Source of the DNA: Acanthosepion esculentum
Lineage: Eukaryota; Mollusca; Cephalopoda; Sepiida; Sepiidae
Reading direction: 5' to 3'
DNA: 64,000 nt
NCBI GenBank assembly: GCA_964036315.1
Contig: OZ038495.1
Coordinates: 24,209,190 to 24,273,189 of the forward strand
In this document: piece by piece, positions 19,208 to 29,976 of the stretch
Numbering within the stretch: the first letter of the stretch is position 1
Layout of the letters: each line of letters opens with the position of its first letter
The notes under the pieces: model-generated
What the model saw: only the letters and a program-made list of their open reading frames with translations
What the model was told of the DNA's origin: nothing
Databases searched by the model: none
Translations under genes and position numbers: made by a program

Positions 19208-21271
19208 CTAGGGTCGCCCATCCGAGTAGAACATTGCTGGGGTGAGGACACCGACAGCCTGTCCCATTGAACCTGACGCCATCTCATTTTCGACGGTATC
19301 ACCATGAGACAGGCCACCGATGTCCGCTGGAAATGTTAATTTAAGCGCCCTATACAGGGAAGGGTGAACAAAAACAGGGACCCTCCCTCTGCACGTTTTA
19401 GAAGGATCCAAATTGGGCTCAAATACCGCCGCTGGGGGCACTAATTTCAAAGATGAGTTTGCCTCCTCAATCATGCCCCAAATCTCCCGCGTACCCGGGC
19501 CCGATCGCACAACTGTTAGGAGTCTTTTTGCTTTTTCAAAATTTTTCGGGTCCTCAATGTCCAGTCCACTCAACTTTTGAAAGTTGAATAGGACTTTCAA
19601 GGGCCTGGGGTTCTTGGTTATCCCCAACACATTCTCCACATGGACCCGGGATACGCGGCAGACGTCTTCCCCTAAGTTATATGGAGGCTTCAGCTTTTTC
19701 TTCCCCTTTTCCCCCACGACCTGAGCGTCTGGACTTCTGTTGCGTTTTTTATGTGGTGTCTGTGTAGGTGTTGGGGTAGGTGTACAAGCTGGTGTGTGTG
19801 ATGGAGTCATTCCAGATGGGGTCTTGATGGGGGAAGGCTTGTTTGAAATAGGTTTTTTATGTTTCGCAGGAGAATTTGATAAGGATTTTGGCGCTGGAGG
19901 TTTAGCAAATGATGGAGGGGAAGACGGGGCAGAGGATGAGGGGCAGGGAACCCCCAGCGGCTTCTGTTTCTTTGCCTTTTTGTCCTCCAGCTTCTGCTTC
20001 AACTTTTTGAGGTCTAAGATCTTCTGCCAGCTTGGCTCATTAAGTTTCTGAGCAGGAGTCGCAGTCTCCTCATAAGAGGCCGAGGCGTCGCCCTCCGAGC
20101 TAGTAGAGGGAATGGGGCTGTAGGTGGTTTTGTCCCCGGAGTCATGCTGAGACAGAGGTCCCGCTGTCTGGACCTTCCCTTTGGCCCTACCTACTACACG
20201 CCATCCCCCCTCATCCTTCTCCTTATCCACACTTGTGGAAGGCGTTGGTTTGAGGGGCAATGGGGGCAAAGACCCAACCGAGGGATTTTCCACACCGGTC
20301 CGCTTAGTAGGTAGGCCCATTACAGGCGCCGCGGTTTTATCAGTGTCGGCCAAAGGGGGATTTGGGTCGCCAGCAACCGGAGCTCCAGGGGCCTTCTTCC
20401 CTGGGCAGGAGGAGGAGAGATGACCAGTCACTCCACACCTCCAGCATACTGGTTTTCTGCCAGTCACAATGACTGGCAATCTCCGGTTGCCAAAATCCAG
20501 ACAGTTGGGGATGGACTTGAAGGCCGCCTCATCAATCATGATGTCAAAAGTCCACCCCCCGTTCAAATTGTCCGAGAGAGCCCCTAAAATTTGGCCGTAC
20601 TGCATAAAGAATGCAGCCAGGAGCTCTCCGGAAATTTGAGGAGGAACCTCAAACACTGCCACCCTGGTCCTTCGCCTACCCATGTATTCGGTACGGAGAA
20701 TCAGGTCCTTTGTTATCAACTCCCTTTTTGCCATTTCCAGGCAATCCTCTGGCGTGGGCAGCAGTACGTCCCACATGAAGAATTTCACTCCCTTGATTAC
20801 TCTTTGGGGTTTTATCCCCAGGGACATAAGTGATTTGATCACTGTGTCTTTCGTGGATCGACAGATTTTGCGCGTACGCCTGTCAACCGCGAAGACGGTC
20901 ACCATTCTTTGTTCGAACTTCTGAAGTTCCTGGACGTCTTTAAGGATGCCATCTTTATTTACAAGATGGGCAAAATCCTTTGCCTTTTCCAGGAACTCCG
21001 CGATGTTCACAATACAACTCGGGGGGGACTTCCAGCAAGAGGGCGATTCCTCGGCTGTAGACTTGGACTGAGCCACTTTCGGCACCTTTTCATTTGTGTT
21101 GGAGACCTGCATGGCCTCCTCCTTGTCATTTGCGTTTGCCTTGTCAGGTTTGATTGGGGAAACCTTACCCCGTTTTTTAGATTTGGATTTATCTTTATCC
21201 GGGGGGTCGGCTTTAGCAGCCGCCCCAAAGAGGTCTTTCTTGACCCCTGACCGACTCATTTCGTCGGCCAT
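19208..21271 (-). CDS. LINE ORF1, Gag-like (unit 3)
   Basis: Intact 687-aa frame, same protein as units 1 and 4 (SNTNEK, DKTAAP, TPACTP, VHVEN variants). CX2CX4HX4C knuckle present. Stop TAG at 19210-19208. Confidence 0.9.
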   Translation of the reverse strand: MADEMSRSGVKKDLFGAAAKADPPDKDKSKSKKRGKVSPIKPDKANANDKEEAMQVSNTNEKVPKVAQSKSTAEESPSCWKSPPSCIVNIAEFLEKAKDFAHLVNKDGILKDVQELQKFEQRMVTVFAVDRRTRKICRSTKDTVIKSLMSLGIKPQRVIKGVKFFMWDVLLPTPEDCLEMAKRELITKDLILRTEYMGRRRTRVAVFEVPPQISGELLAAFFMQYGQILGALSDNLNGGWTFDIMIDEAAFKSIPNCLDFGNRRLPVIVTGRKPVCWRCGVTGHLSSSCPGKKAPGAPVAGDPNPPLADTDKTAAPVMGLPTKRTGVENPSVGSLPPLPLKPTPSTSVDKEKDEGGWRVVGRAKGKVQTAGPLSQHDSGDKTTYSPIPSTSSEGDASASYEETATPAQKLNEPSWQKILDLKKLKQKLEDKKAKKQKPLGVPCPSSSAPSSPPSFAKPPAPKSLSNSPAKHKKPISNKPSPIKTPSGMTPSHTPACTPTPTPTQTPHKKRNRSPDAQVVGEKGKKKLKPPYNLGEDVCRVSRVHVENVLGITKNPRPLKVLFNFQKLSGLDIEDPKNFEKAKRLLTVVRSGPGTREIWGMIEEANSSLKLVPPAAVFEPNLDPSKTCRGRVPVFVHPSLYRALKLTFPADIGGLSHGDTVENEMASGSMGQAVGVLTPAMFYSDGRP

Positions 21272-22103
21272 TTAAAAGTTCAGGCAGAAACACTTGCCCA
21301 ATTGTGAGGAGTTGAGATAGGGAGAAAGAAAAAATGAAAAAAAAATAAAAGGCAAAACAAAAGTAGTTAAAGTTAAAGTACCACAAAAGTAAATTAAAAC
21401 AAATTAACAATAAACTTTAAATCAAAGGCTATAAAATAAATAAACTTGGAAAACTAAAAGTTCTAGAAAAAGAAAAGAAAAACTATAAACTAAATAGTCT
21501 CGTAAGACTTTAAAAAAATAAAATAAAAATGGCGCCCGAAGGCAGCCGAAATAAAAGAAAAAACAATAAATAAAACTCCTACTTTTTTTTTCCAATTAAA
21601 CAACAGAAAAAGAAAAAAGAAAAATGTCTGGTTTGACACTAGTCAAACCAAACTAAAAAAATAAAGGTTTGCGGCCGAAGCCGCTAAAGAAATAAATTAA
21701 AAACAAAAAAGCTGAAACTTAAAAAATTAAAGGATTGCGACCGAAGTCGCTAAATAAAACGGGGGAGGGTAAAAAACGAAAAGGAGGATAAATTAAAACA
21801 AAACTTTTTCTTTTTTCTTTTCTTCAAATGTAACAACAACAGAAAATAAAAAAGCCGGTAAGACTTTGTCTTACCGAACTAAAAAATCAAAAAATGTTGG
21901 CCGAAGCCAAGAAAGAAAAAATATATTCAAATGAAACAAATGAAAATAAAAACTTAAAAAATAACTTAACTTAAAAGACCAAAAGTCAATAACACGTTCA
22001 CCCGTCAAAAAAAGGTCTGAAAAATAACAACCGCCCGGGGGTATTCCGAGCCAAAAAACAGTAATTTTCACTCCGAACAAGTTCACCAAAACCAGGTCAC
22101 ACT
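21272..22103 (-). other. LINE unit 3 5'UTR with hairpin tract
   Basis: The hairpin tract lies at 21496-21910, with the GCGGC-UUCG stem-loop at 21671-21684. The sequence matches the unit 1 leader, including the extra A-rich stretch just upstream of ORF1 (21327-21355). Confidence 0.78.
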
Positions 22104-22852
22104 AATATTTATTTGCATATATTAAAAAAACATATACAAAATGTGGCACAAGGCCTAAAAAGGGGGGTGGGGAAGGACGGTCATCATCTGTCTTAAACTA
22201 AAAACTTAGCTAGTCGCAACCACTGACCCAAACATACCAACAACGGTCCGAGCACCAAAACAACACATTCTTCCATACCTTTCTTACTACATCCACCATA
22301 ATTCCTCAAATTCTCTATGAAAATCTAAATAGTCCCCATATGTACAATACAAAGTCAGTGGGGGGGGGATAACAATTTTTAAAAAACCCCAATGTATATT
22401 TACAAAAACAAATGAACTATTTACAAGAAAACAAAACAAAATAAGATTAGTAATAAAACCCCCCACAGTACCTAAATGTGGCAGTAACATCAGTTAACTG
22501 GACGAAAAAATTGCGGGATTATAAAGTATGAAAAACAGTCATCCTTCCAAAATCACTCACACAGACACACACTCATTCAGACACAATAACAAATACGAAA
22601 AACCACACACACGAAACGAAAGCCATCCCGCAACTACCAGAGAACTGACGTCACTGGCCACCTAACGCGGGAGGGGATGGGGAATTAAACTAATGAAAAA
22701 TTAGGGACAGAAATAAAAGGGGGGCTAATGAGCATACATACTCTAGCTAAGTTAACCAGAAACGAGAAACTAAAAATTCAAAATAAACCTATACTAGTCT
22801 AATATCGGGACGGGTTGCGTCTGTTGAACCCAAGAGGGACGAAATCCTGCAC

Positions 22853-25800
22853 CTAGCCGAGGTCCAAGTGCCACTCCAAGTCAGCTCCTCTCACTCTACA
22901 CATTCGCGCAAGATTTACCCACCTTTTGGCGAATTCTGATGAAGGGAGTCGCCGCCTTTCCGTCCTAATCTTGACTTTAAGCTGATGCTTAAAGTACAAG
23001 ATTAGTAGGGAAGAAGTGAACTTCTCACCTTCATAGAATCCCTTCTGACGCGTCACCCAAATCACGACTCTCATAACTCCTAGCAAGCAGTGGAACACAT
23101 AGAGTTCAGACTCCGTTAGCGGCGGGGCCACATTGCTACAAACAGAAGCGGCCTCAAGGACGAAAAACTTTCCCTGCAACATGCGAACCATGAGACCTTC
23201 AACAAACTTACACAATGGTGCTACCGACTTGCAATGAAAGAAGACGTGACCAAGGGTCTCGACTTCCCCCTCACAACGTCGGCAGTTTGGATATTTCTCC
23301 AAACCCGCTGCGCAAAGTTTTTTGCCGACCCAGAGGGCCCCACGTATCACCAGCCAGGTGAGGGATGCCTCATCGTTGTTGAGACATTTCAACCCGGAAG
23401 CCCAAGGCCAGATTGAGCGAGCCTCCTGCTTCGTAAGACCGAGCTCGTCAATCAAATCATCATGAACGGACCCCCTGACTACCACCCGATATAATGCCCT
23501 ACGAGACAACGCCTGGACGTTGTGGAGGCCAACCGTCGCCCGTAAGAGGTGTTTCAGAGCCAGACGACATTCACGGTAGAAGGAGCACTCGGCACGAGGC
23601 AAACGGCCAGCCTCCTCCTCGCCCGAGTGCACACTTCTCAAGGATGGGAAGGATCTACGGGCGTCTTCCTTCCAGAAGGCGCCCCCGTCATCCGAATCGC
23701 GACACAAACGATCCAGGAACCCGATGCGAAGCATATCGAGACGAATCTCAATGCTAGGCATACCTAGACCGCCTTCAGTAGGATGAAGGCAACAGATCTC
23801 CCGACATACCCTAGGAGCTCTGCCTCTCCACAAGAAAGAGAACAAGAGCTGTACTAATGAAAGCACTGTGGTAGACGGAAGTGGAAGTACCGAGAGTCGG
23901 TAAAGGAGAATCGGGTAGATATGTGAAACACATACCTCCGCCCTCCCCTTCAAGGAAAGCCTCCTCCGAGACCACAAATTAATTGCGCTCTCGGCCTTCT
24001 CTCGTACCTCCGACCAATTCATATCCAACTGGATATCAGGACCGAACCAGACGCCGAGTATCTTGATCGGCCCATCCGTCCAGCTGAATGGTCCGGGAAG
24101 AGAAACCCCCTTCCACGCACCCAACCGCAAGCCAACAGACTTATCGCGGTTGATCTTGGCCCCTGTCACCATCTCATACCCACCGATTTCTCTGCTGACT
24201 TCGTTAATCTCGGCTCTGCTCGACACAAGAACCGAAACGTCGTCAGCATAGGCAGAATACCTGGCCGAGGTGGTAGCACCAGGTAAAGAGATTCCGCGTA
24301 GGACCGGATTCGCCTTTAACTTGCGAAGGAAGGGTTCCAACGCAAGAAACTAAAGCATAGGCGAAAGCGGACAACCCTGACGAATAGATCGAGACAATAC
24401 GAAAGGTTCCGATCTTACCCCGTTCACTTCCACCAGCGCACCGGGGGTCGCATACATAAGCCGGATCCAGGAGCGAAAGTACGGCCCGAAACCGGCAGCC
24501 GAAAGAACAGCCTCCAAGAATCGATGGTCAACCCTATCAAAGGCCTTGGACTGATCTAAATTGATCAGCGCGGCTTCACTGTCGACTTTCTCGATGATCA
24601 GGCGCACCATGTGAAGGTTGTCCTGAATAGTCCGGCCCTTCACAGAACAAGTCTGCTCGGAGCCAATCAGACTAGACAGGACAAGCTGCAAACGGTTAGC
24701 CAAGACCTTAGCCAAAATCTTTAACTCTGTATTTAACATCGTTAAAGGGCGAAAGTTACCTATCCCATCCCCACCGCTTTTGTCCTTACGCAGCAGCTTG
24801 ATCACACCCCTGGTGAAGCGTTGAGGTATAGACCCCTGCTTCATCCAGTTGTTAAAGACCAGCTCCAGCAAAGGAACAAAAACGGGCGACTGCCTCAAGT
24901 ACACTTCGTAAGGAAGACCATCTAATCCCGGAGACTTATCCAGGCCAACCTGTTTCAGCGCTTCCCAGATTTCCGACTCAGTGATGGGACCCTCGCACCC
25001 AGCCGCTTCAGCTGCCTCAAGGCAGGGAAAGTCAGCTAAATAGGTGTCGAACCGAGCAGAGCTCAGACCGGGCTCCCTGGTAAAAAGCTCCCGAAAGTAA
25101 TCCCGAAAAGCCTCGCATATGCCCGAGTTTGTAGTCACTGTCCGCCCATCCGGCAATGTGACGCTCGCGATATGCCGTCTTGAAGCATTCCTACTTTCCT
25201 CTGCACGCAGTTCCGCGGCCATATTCGTCGCCTCAGAGGACATTCTTTTTAACCTAGCCCTAACTACCAGAGCTTGATCCTTCTTGATAAGCAAGGAGGA
25301 CAACTCTGCCTTAGCTAAGACTACTTCCCCACTATCACGGGATTTCACAGCCCGATCAACTCTTTGTTCTAGAGCCGTTTGCGCCGCTAATCTATCTACA
25401 TTGAGTCGACGACTAAAATCGGCAGCAAACGTTCGAATTTTAGATTTAAGTTTGTCCCACCAGGCATTTCCCACCACAGCCCCCGTCAGCTCCCTTTGTA
25501 AGGTTAGTAAAAACTGGTCCCGGAAATGCTGCTCGCCAAATAACGAGCAGTTGAATTTCCAGTAGCCAGTTATCCTAACATTAGGCTTATCTAAGTTTAC
25601 ACGGACCCGGACAAGCCTATGATCCGAATAAACTATATAATGAAAACTTGGACACCCTAAGAGTCCTACATCGACTCTCCTAACTAAAACTCGGTCGAGG
25701 TAGCTCGCAAGCACACCTACAGCCGAGCTGCCACTATTTGTCCAAGTCCACACTACCCGCTGAGGGTGTTCATTCCGGTACTTGTCGATGAGATCAAACC

Positions 25801-26323
25801 CATCGACAAAGCCCCGAAAATGTTCCACTCCCCAGTTTTTAGTACCCGCTTTATATTTTGACCCTATACGATCTATATCGGGGTCAAGGACGGCATTCCA
25901 ATCCCCCGCTAAAATTAACCGACGTGATGTCGTCATAAACGGCTCGATCTGCCGAAACAAAGCAGGTCGCTCAGCCTGGGTATTGGGCCCATAAACCCCA
26001 ATGAGACGCAAAGCCTTATCCTTTATGGTAGCATCCAGCACGCAAAGCCTGCCCGCCGGATCTGCGAAGACAAGAGCACACGCAGCCTTCAAAGTCTTGC
26101 TCACCAGCCAAGAGACACCCCTCGAGTGTCCATCAAAACATGCTGAATAAAGAGTAAACTCCCTAGACAGAATGTCTTCATGATCGCGAGAAGAAAAACG
26201 GGTCTCTTGTACACAACATATATTCACACCGAGGCTCTGAAGGTCGCGAACGAGTCTCACCCTTCGAGACTCCGACCTCAGGCCTCGGACATTCACACTA
26301 GCTAACCAGAGTGCCATTATCAA
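22853..26323 (-). pseudogene. LINE ORF2 interrupted by an in-frame stop in the RT (unit 4)
   Basis: Carries the same two-base change as unit 2, giving TAG at 24352-24350 in place of Tyr658. The upstream part gives 657 aa. The downstream 495 codons, holding YADD and the CCHC, are open but lack a nearby ATG. Sharing this rare double substitution with unit 2 shows common descent rather than independent decay. Confidence 0.93.
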
Positions 26324-26328
26324 ATCGA

Positions 26329-28392
26329 CTAGGGTCGCCCATCCGAGTAGAACATTGCTGGGGTGAGGACACCGACAGCCTGTCCCATTGAACCTGACGC
26401 CATCTCATTTTCGACGGTATCACCATGAGACAGGCCACCGATGTCCGCTGGAAATGTTAATTTAAGCGCCCTATACAGGGAAGGGTGAACAAAAACAGGG
26501 ACCCTCCCTCTGCACGTTTTAGAAGGATCCAAATTGGGCTCAAATACCGCCGCTGGGGGCACTAATTTCAAAGATGAGTTTGCCTCCTCAATCATGCCCC
26601 AAATCTCCCGCGTACCCGGGCCCGATCGCACAACTGTTAGGAGTCTTTTTGCTTTTTCAAAATTTTTCGGGTCCTCAATGTCCAGTCCACTCAACTTTTG
26701 AAAGTTGAATAGGACTTTCAAGGGCCTGGGGTTCTTGGTTATCCCCAACACATTCTCCACATGGACCCGGGATACGCGGCAGACGTCTTCCCCTAAGTTA
26801 TATGGAGGCTTCAGCTTTTTCTTCCCCTTTTCCCCCACGACCTGAGCGTCTGGACTTCTGTTGCGTTTTTTATGTGGTGTCTGTGTAGGTGTTGGGGTAG
26901 GTGTACAAGCTGGTGTGTGTGATGGAGTCATTCCAGATGGGGTCTTGATGGGGGAAGGCTTGTTTGAAATAGGTTTTTTATGTTTCGCAGGAGAATTTGA
27001 TAAGGATTTTGGCGCTGGAGGTTTAGCAAATGATGGAGGGGAAGACGGGGCAGAGGATGAGGGGCAGGGAACCCCCAGCGGCTTCTGTTTCTTTGCCTTT
27101 TTGTCCTCCAGCTTCTGCTTCAACTTTTTGAGGTCTAAGATCTTCTGCCAGCTTGGCTCATTAAGTTTCTGAGCAGGAGTCGCAGTCTCCTCATAAGAGG
27201 CCGAGGCGTCGCCCTCCGAGCTAGTAGAGGGAATGGGGCTGTAGGTGGTTTTGTCCCCGGAGTCATGCTGAGACAGAGGTCCCGCTGTCTGGACCTTCCC
27301 TTTGGCCCTACCTACTACACGCCATCCCCCCTCATCCTTCTCCTTATCCACACTTGTGGAAGGCGTTGGTTTGAGGGGCAATGGGGGCAAAGACCCAACC
27401 GAGGGATTTTCCACACCGGTCCGCTTAGTAGGTAGGCCCATTACAGGCGCCGCGGTTTTATCAGTGTCGGCCAAAGGGGGATTTGGGTCGCCAGCAACCG
27501 GAGCTCCAGGGGCCTTCTTCCCTGGGCAGGAGGAGGAGAGATGACCAGTCACTCCACACCTCCAGCATACTGGTTTTCTGCCAGTCACAATGACTGGCAA
27601 TCTCCGGTTGCCAAAATCCAGACAGTTGGGGATGGACTTGAAGGCCGCCTCATCAATCATGATGTCAAAAGTCCACCCCCCGTTCAAATTGTCCGAGAGA
27701 GCCCCTAAAATTTGGCCGTACTGCATAAAGAATGCAGCCAGGAGCTCTCCGGAAATTTGAGGAGGAACCTCAAACACTGCCACCCTGGTCCTTCGCCTAC
27801 CCATGTATTCGGTACGGAGAATCAGGTCCTTTGTTATCAACTCCCTTTTTGCCATTTCCAGGCAATCCTCTGGCGTGGGCAGCAGTACGTCCCACATGAA
27901 GAATTTCACTCCCTTGATTACTCTTTGGGGTTTTATCCCCAGGGACATAAGTGATTTGATCACTGTGTCTTTCGTGGATCGACAGATTTTGCGCGTACGC
28001 CTGTCAACCGCGAAGACGGTCACCATTCTTTGTTCGAACTTCTGAAGTTCCTGGACGTCTTTAAGGATGCCATCTTTATTTACAAGATGGGCAAAATCCT
28101 TTGCCTTTTCCAGGAACTCCGCGATGTTCACAATACAACTCGGGGGGGACTTCCAGCAAGAGGGCGATTCCTCGGCTGTAGACTTGGACTGAGCCACTTT
28201 CGGCACCTTTTCATTTGTGTTGGAGACCTGCATGGCCTCCTCCTTGTCATTTGCGTTTGCCTTGTCAGGTTTGATTGGGGAAACCTTACCCCGTTTTTTA
28301 GATTTGGATTTATCTTTATCCGGGGGGTCGGCTTTAGCAGCCGCCCCAAAGAGGTCTTTCTTGACCCCTGACCGACTCATTTCGTCGGCCAT
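26329..28392 (-). CDS. LINE ORF1, Gag-like (unit 4)
   Basis: Intact 687 aa with the A-type residues (SNTNEK, DKTAAP), unlike the ORF1 of unit 2, whose ORF2 it otherwise shares. So an intact ORF1 is paired with a dead ORF2 in this unit. Confidence 0.9.
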   Translation of the reverse strand: MADEMSRSGVKKDLFGAAAKADPPDKDKSKSKKRGKVSPIKPDKANANDKEEAMQVSNTNEKVPKVAQSKSTAEESPSCWKSPPSCIVNIAEFLEKAKDFAHLVNKDGILKDVQELQKFEQRMVTVFAVDRRTRKICRSTKDTVIKSLMSLGIKPQRVIKGVKFFMWDVLLPTPEDCLEMAKRELITKDLILRTEYMGRRRTRVAVFEVPPQISGELLAAFFMQYGQILGALSDNLNGGWTFDIMIDEAAFKSIPNCLDFGNRRLPVIVTGRKPVCWRCGVTGHLSSSCPGKKAPGAPVAGDPNPPLADTDKTAAPVMGLPTKRTGVENPSVGSLPPLPLKPTPSTSVDKEKDEGGWRVVGRAKGKVQTAGPLSQHDSGDKTTYSPIPSTSSEGDASASYEETATPAQKLNEPSWQKILDLKKLKQKLEDKKAKKQKPLGVPCPSSSAPSSPPSFAKPPAPKSLSNSPAKHKKPISNKPSPIKTPSGMTPSHTPACTPTPTPTQTPHKKRNRSPDAQVVGEKGKKKLKPPYNLGEDVCRVSRVHVENVLGITKNPRPLKVLFNFQKLSGLDIEDPKNFEKAKRLLTVVRSGPGTREIWGMIEEANSSLKLVPPAAVFEPNLDPSKTCRGRVPVFVHPSLYRALKLTFPADIGGLSHGDTVENEMASGSMGQAVGVLTPAMFYSDGRP

Positions 28393-29224
28393 TTAAAAGT
28401 TCAGGCAGAAACACTTGCCCAATTGTGAGGAGTTGAGATAGGGAGAAAGAAAAAATGAAAAAAAAATAAAAGGCAAAACAAAAGTAGTTAAAGTTAAAGT
28501 ACCACAAAAGTAAATTAAAACAAATTAACAATAAACTTTAAATCAAAGGCTATAAAATAAATAAACTTGGAAAACTAAAAGTTCTAGAAAAAGAAAAGAA
28601 AAACTATAAACTAAATAGTCTCGTAAGACTTTAAAAAAATAAAATAAAAATGGCGCCCGAAGGCAGCCGAAATAAAAGAAAAAACAATAAATAAAACTCC
28701 TACTTTTTTTTTCCAATTAAACAACAGAAAAAGAAAAAAGAAAAATGTCTGGTTTGACACTAGTCAAACCAAACTAAAAAAATAAAGGTTTGCGGCCGAA
28801 GCCGCTAAAGAAATAAATTAAAAACAAAAAAGCTGAAACTTAAAAAATTAAAGGATTGCGACCGAAGTCGCTAAATAAAACGGGGGAGGGTAAAAAACGA
28901 AAAGGAGGATAAATTAAAACAAAACTTTTTCTTTTTTCTTTTCTTCAAATGTAACAACAACAGAAAATAAAAAAGCCGGTAAGACTTTGTCTTACCGAAC
29001 TAAAAAATCAAAAAATGTTGGCCGAAGCCAAGAAAGAAAAAATATATTCAAATGAAACAAATGAAAATAAAAACTTAAAAAATAACTTAACTTAAAAGAC
29101 CAAAAGTCAATAACACGTTCACCCGTCAAAAAAAGGTCTGAAAAATAACAACCGCCCGGGGGTATTCCGAGCCAAAAAACAGTAATTTTCACTCCGAACA
29201 AGTTCACCAAAACCAGGTCACACT
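28393..29224 (-). other. LINE unit 4 5'UTR with hairpin tract
   Basis: The hairpin tract spans 28617-29031 with the GCGGC-UUCG stem-loop at 28792-28805. The leader is A-type, as in units 1 and 3. Confidence 0.78.
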
Positions 29225-29976
29225 AATATTTATTTGCATATATTAAAAAAACATATACAAAATGTGGCACAAGGCCTAAAAAGGGGGGTGGGGAAGGACG
29301 GTCATCATCTGTCTTAAACTAAAAACTTAGCTAGTCGCAACCACTGACCCAAACATACCAACAACGGTCCGAGCACCAAAACAACACATTCTTCCATACC
29401 TTTCTTACTACATCCACCATAATTCCTCAAATTCTCTATGAAAATCTAACTAGTCCCCATATGTACAATACAAAGTCAGTGGGGGGGGATAACAATTTTA
29501 AAAAAAAACCCCAATGTATATTTACAAAAACAAATGAACTATTTACAAGAAAACAAAACAAAATAAGATTAGTAATAAAACCCCCCACAGTACCTAAATG
29601 TGGCAGTAACATCAGTTAACTGGACGAAAAAATTGCGGGATTATAAAGTATGAAAAACAGTCATCCTTCCAAAATCACTCACACAGACACACACTCATTC
29701 AGACACAATAACAAATACGAAAAACCACACACACGAAACGAAAGCCATCCCGCAACTACCAGAGAACTGACGTCACTGGCCACCTAACGCGGGAGGGGAT
29801 GGGGAATTAAACTAAAGAAAAATTAGGGACAGAAATAAAAGGGGGGGGCTAATGAGCATACATACTCTAGCTAAGTTAACCAGAAACGAGAAACTAAAAA
29901 TTCAAAATAAACCTATACTAGTCTAATATCGGGACGGGTTGCGTCTGTTGAACCCAAGAGGGACGAAATCCTGCAC

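Larger units (their letters stand above)
14982..22103 (-). mobile_element. LINE unit 3 (complete, both ORFs intact)
   Basis: A 7122-bp unit, near-identical copy of unit 1 at +14,236 bp. The visible differences are homopolymer lengths and single bases in the 3'UTR (for example 6 rather than 7 G near 15600). 3'UTR 14982-15731 with the CRE-like site at 15525-15532. Confidence 0.93.
22104..29224 (-). mobile_element. LINE unit 4 (ORF2 nonsense; B/A mosaic)
   Basis: The 3'UTR and ORF2 follow unit 2 (B-type), whereas ORF1 and the 5'UTR follow units 1 and 3 (A-type). The switch lies between the last B marker seen (TTTGACCC at about 25857) and A-type sequence from about 25928. This makes it a recombinant or gene-converted unit. 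3'UTR 22104-22852. Confidence 0.9.
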
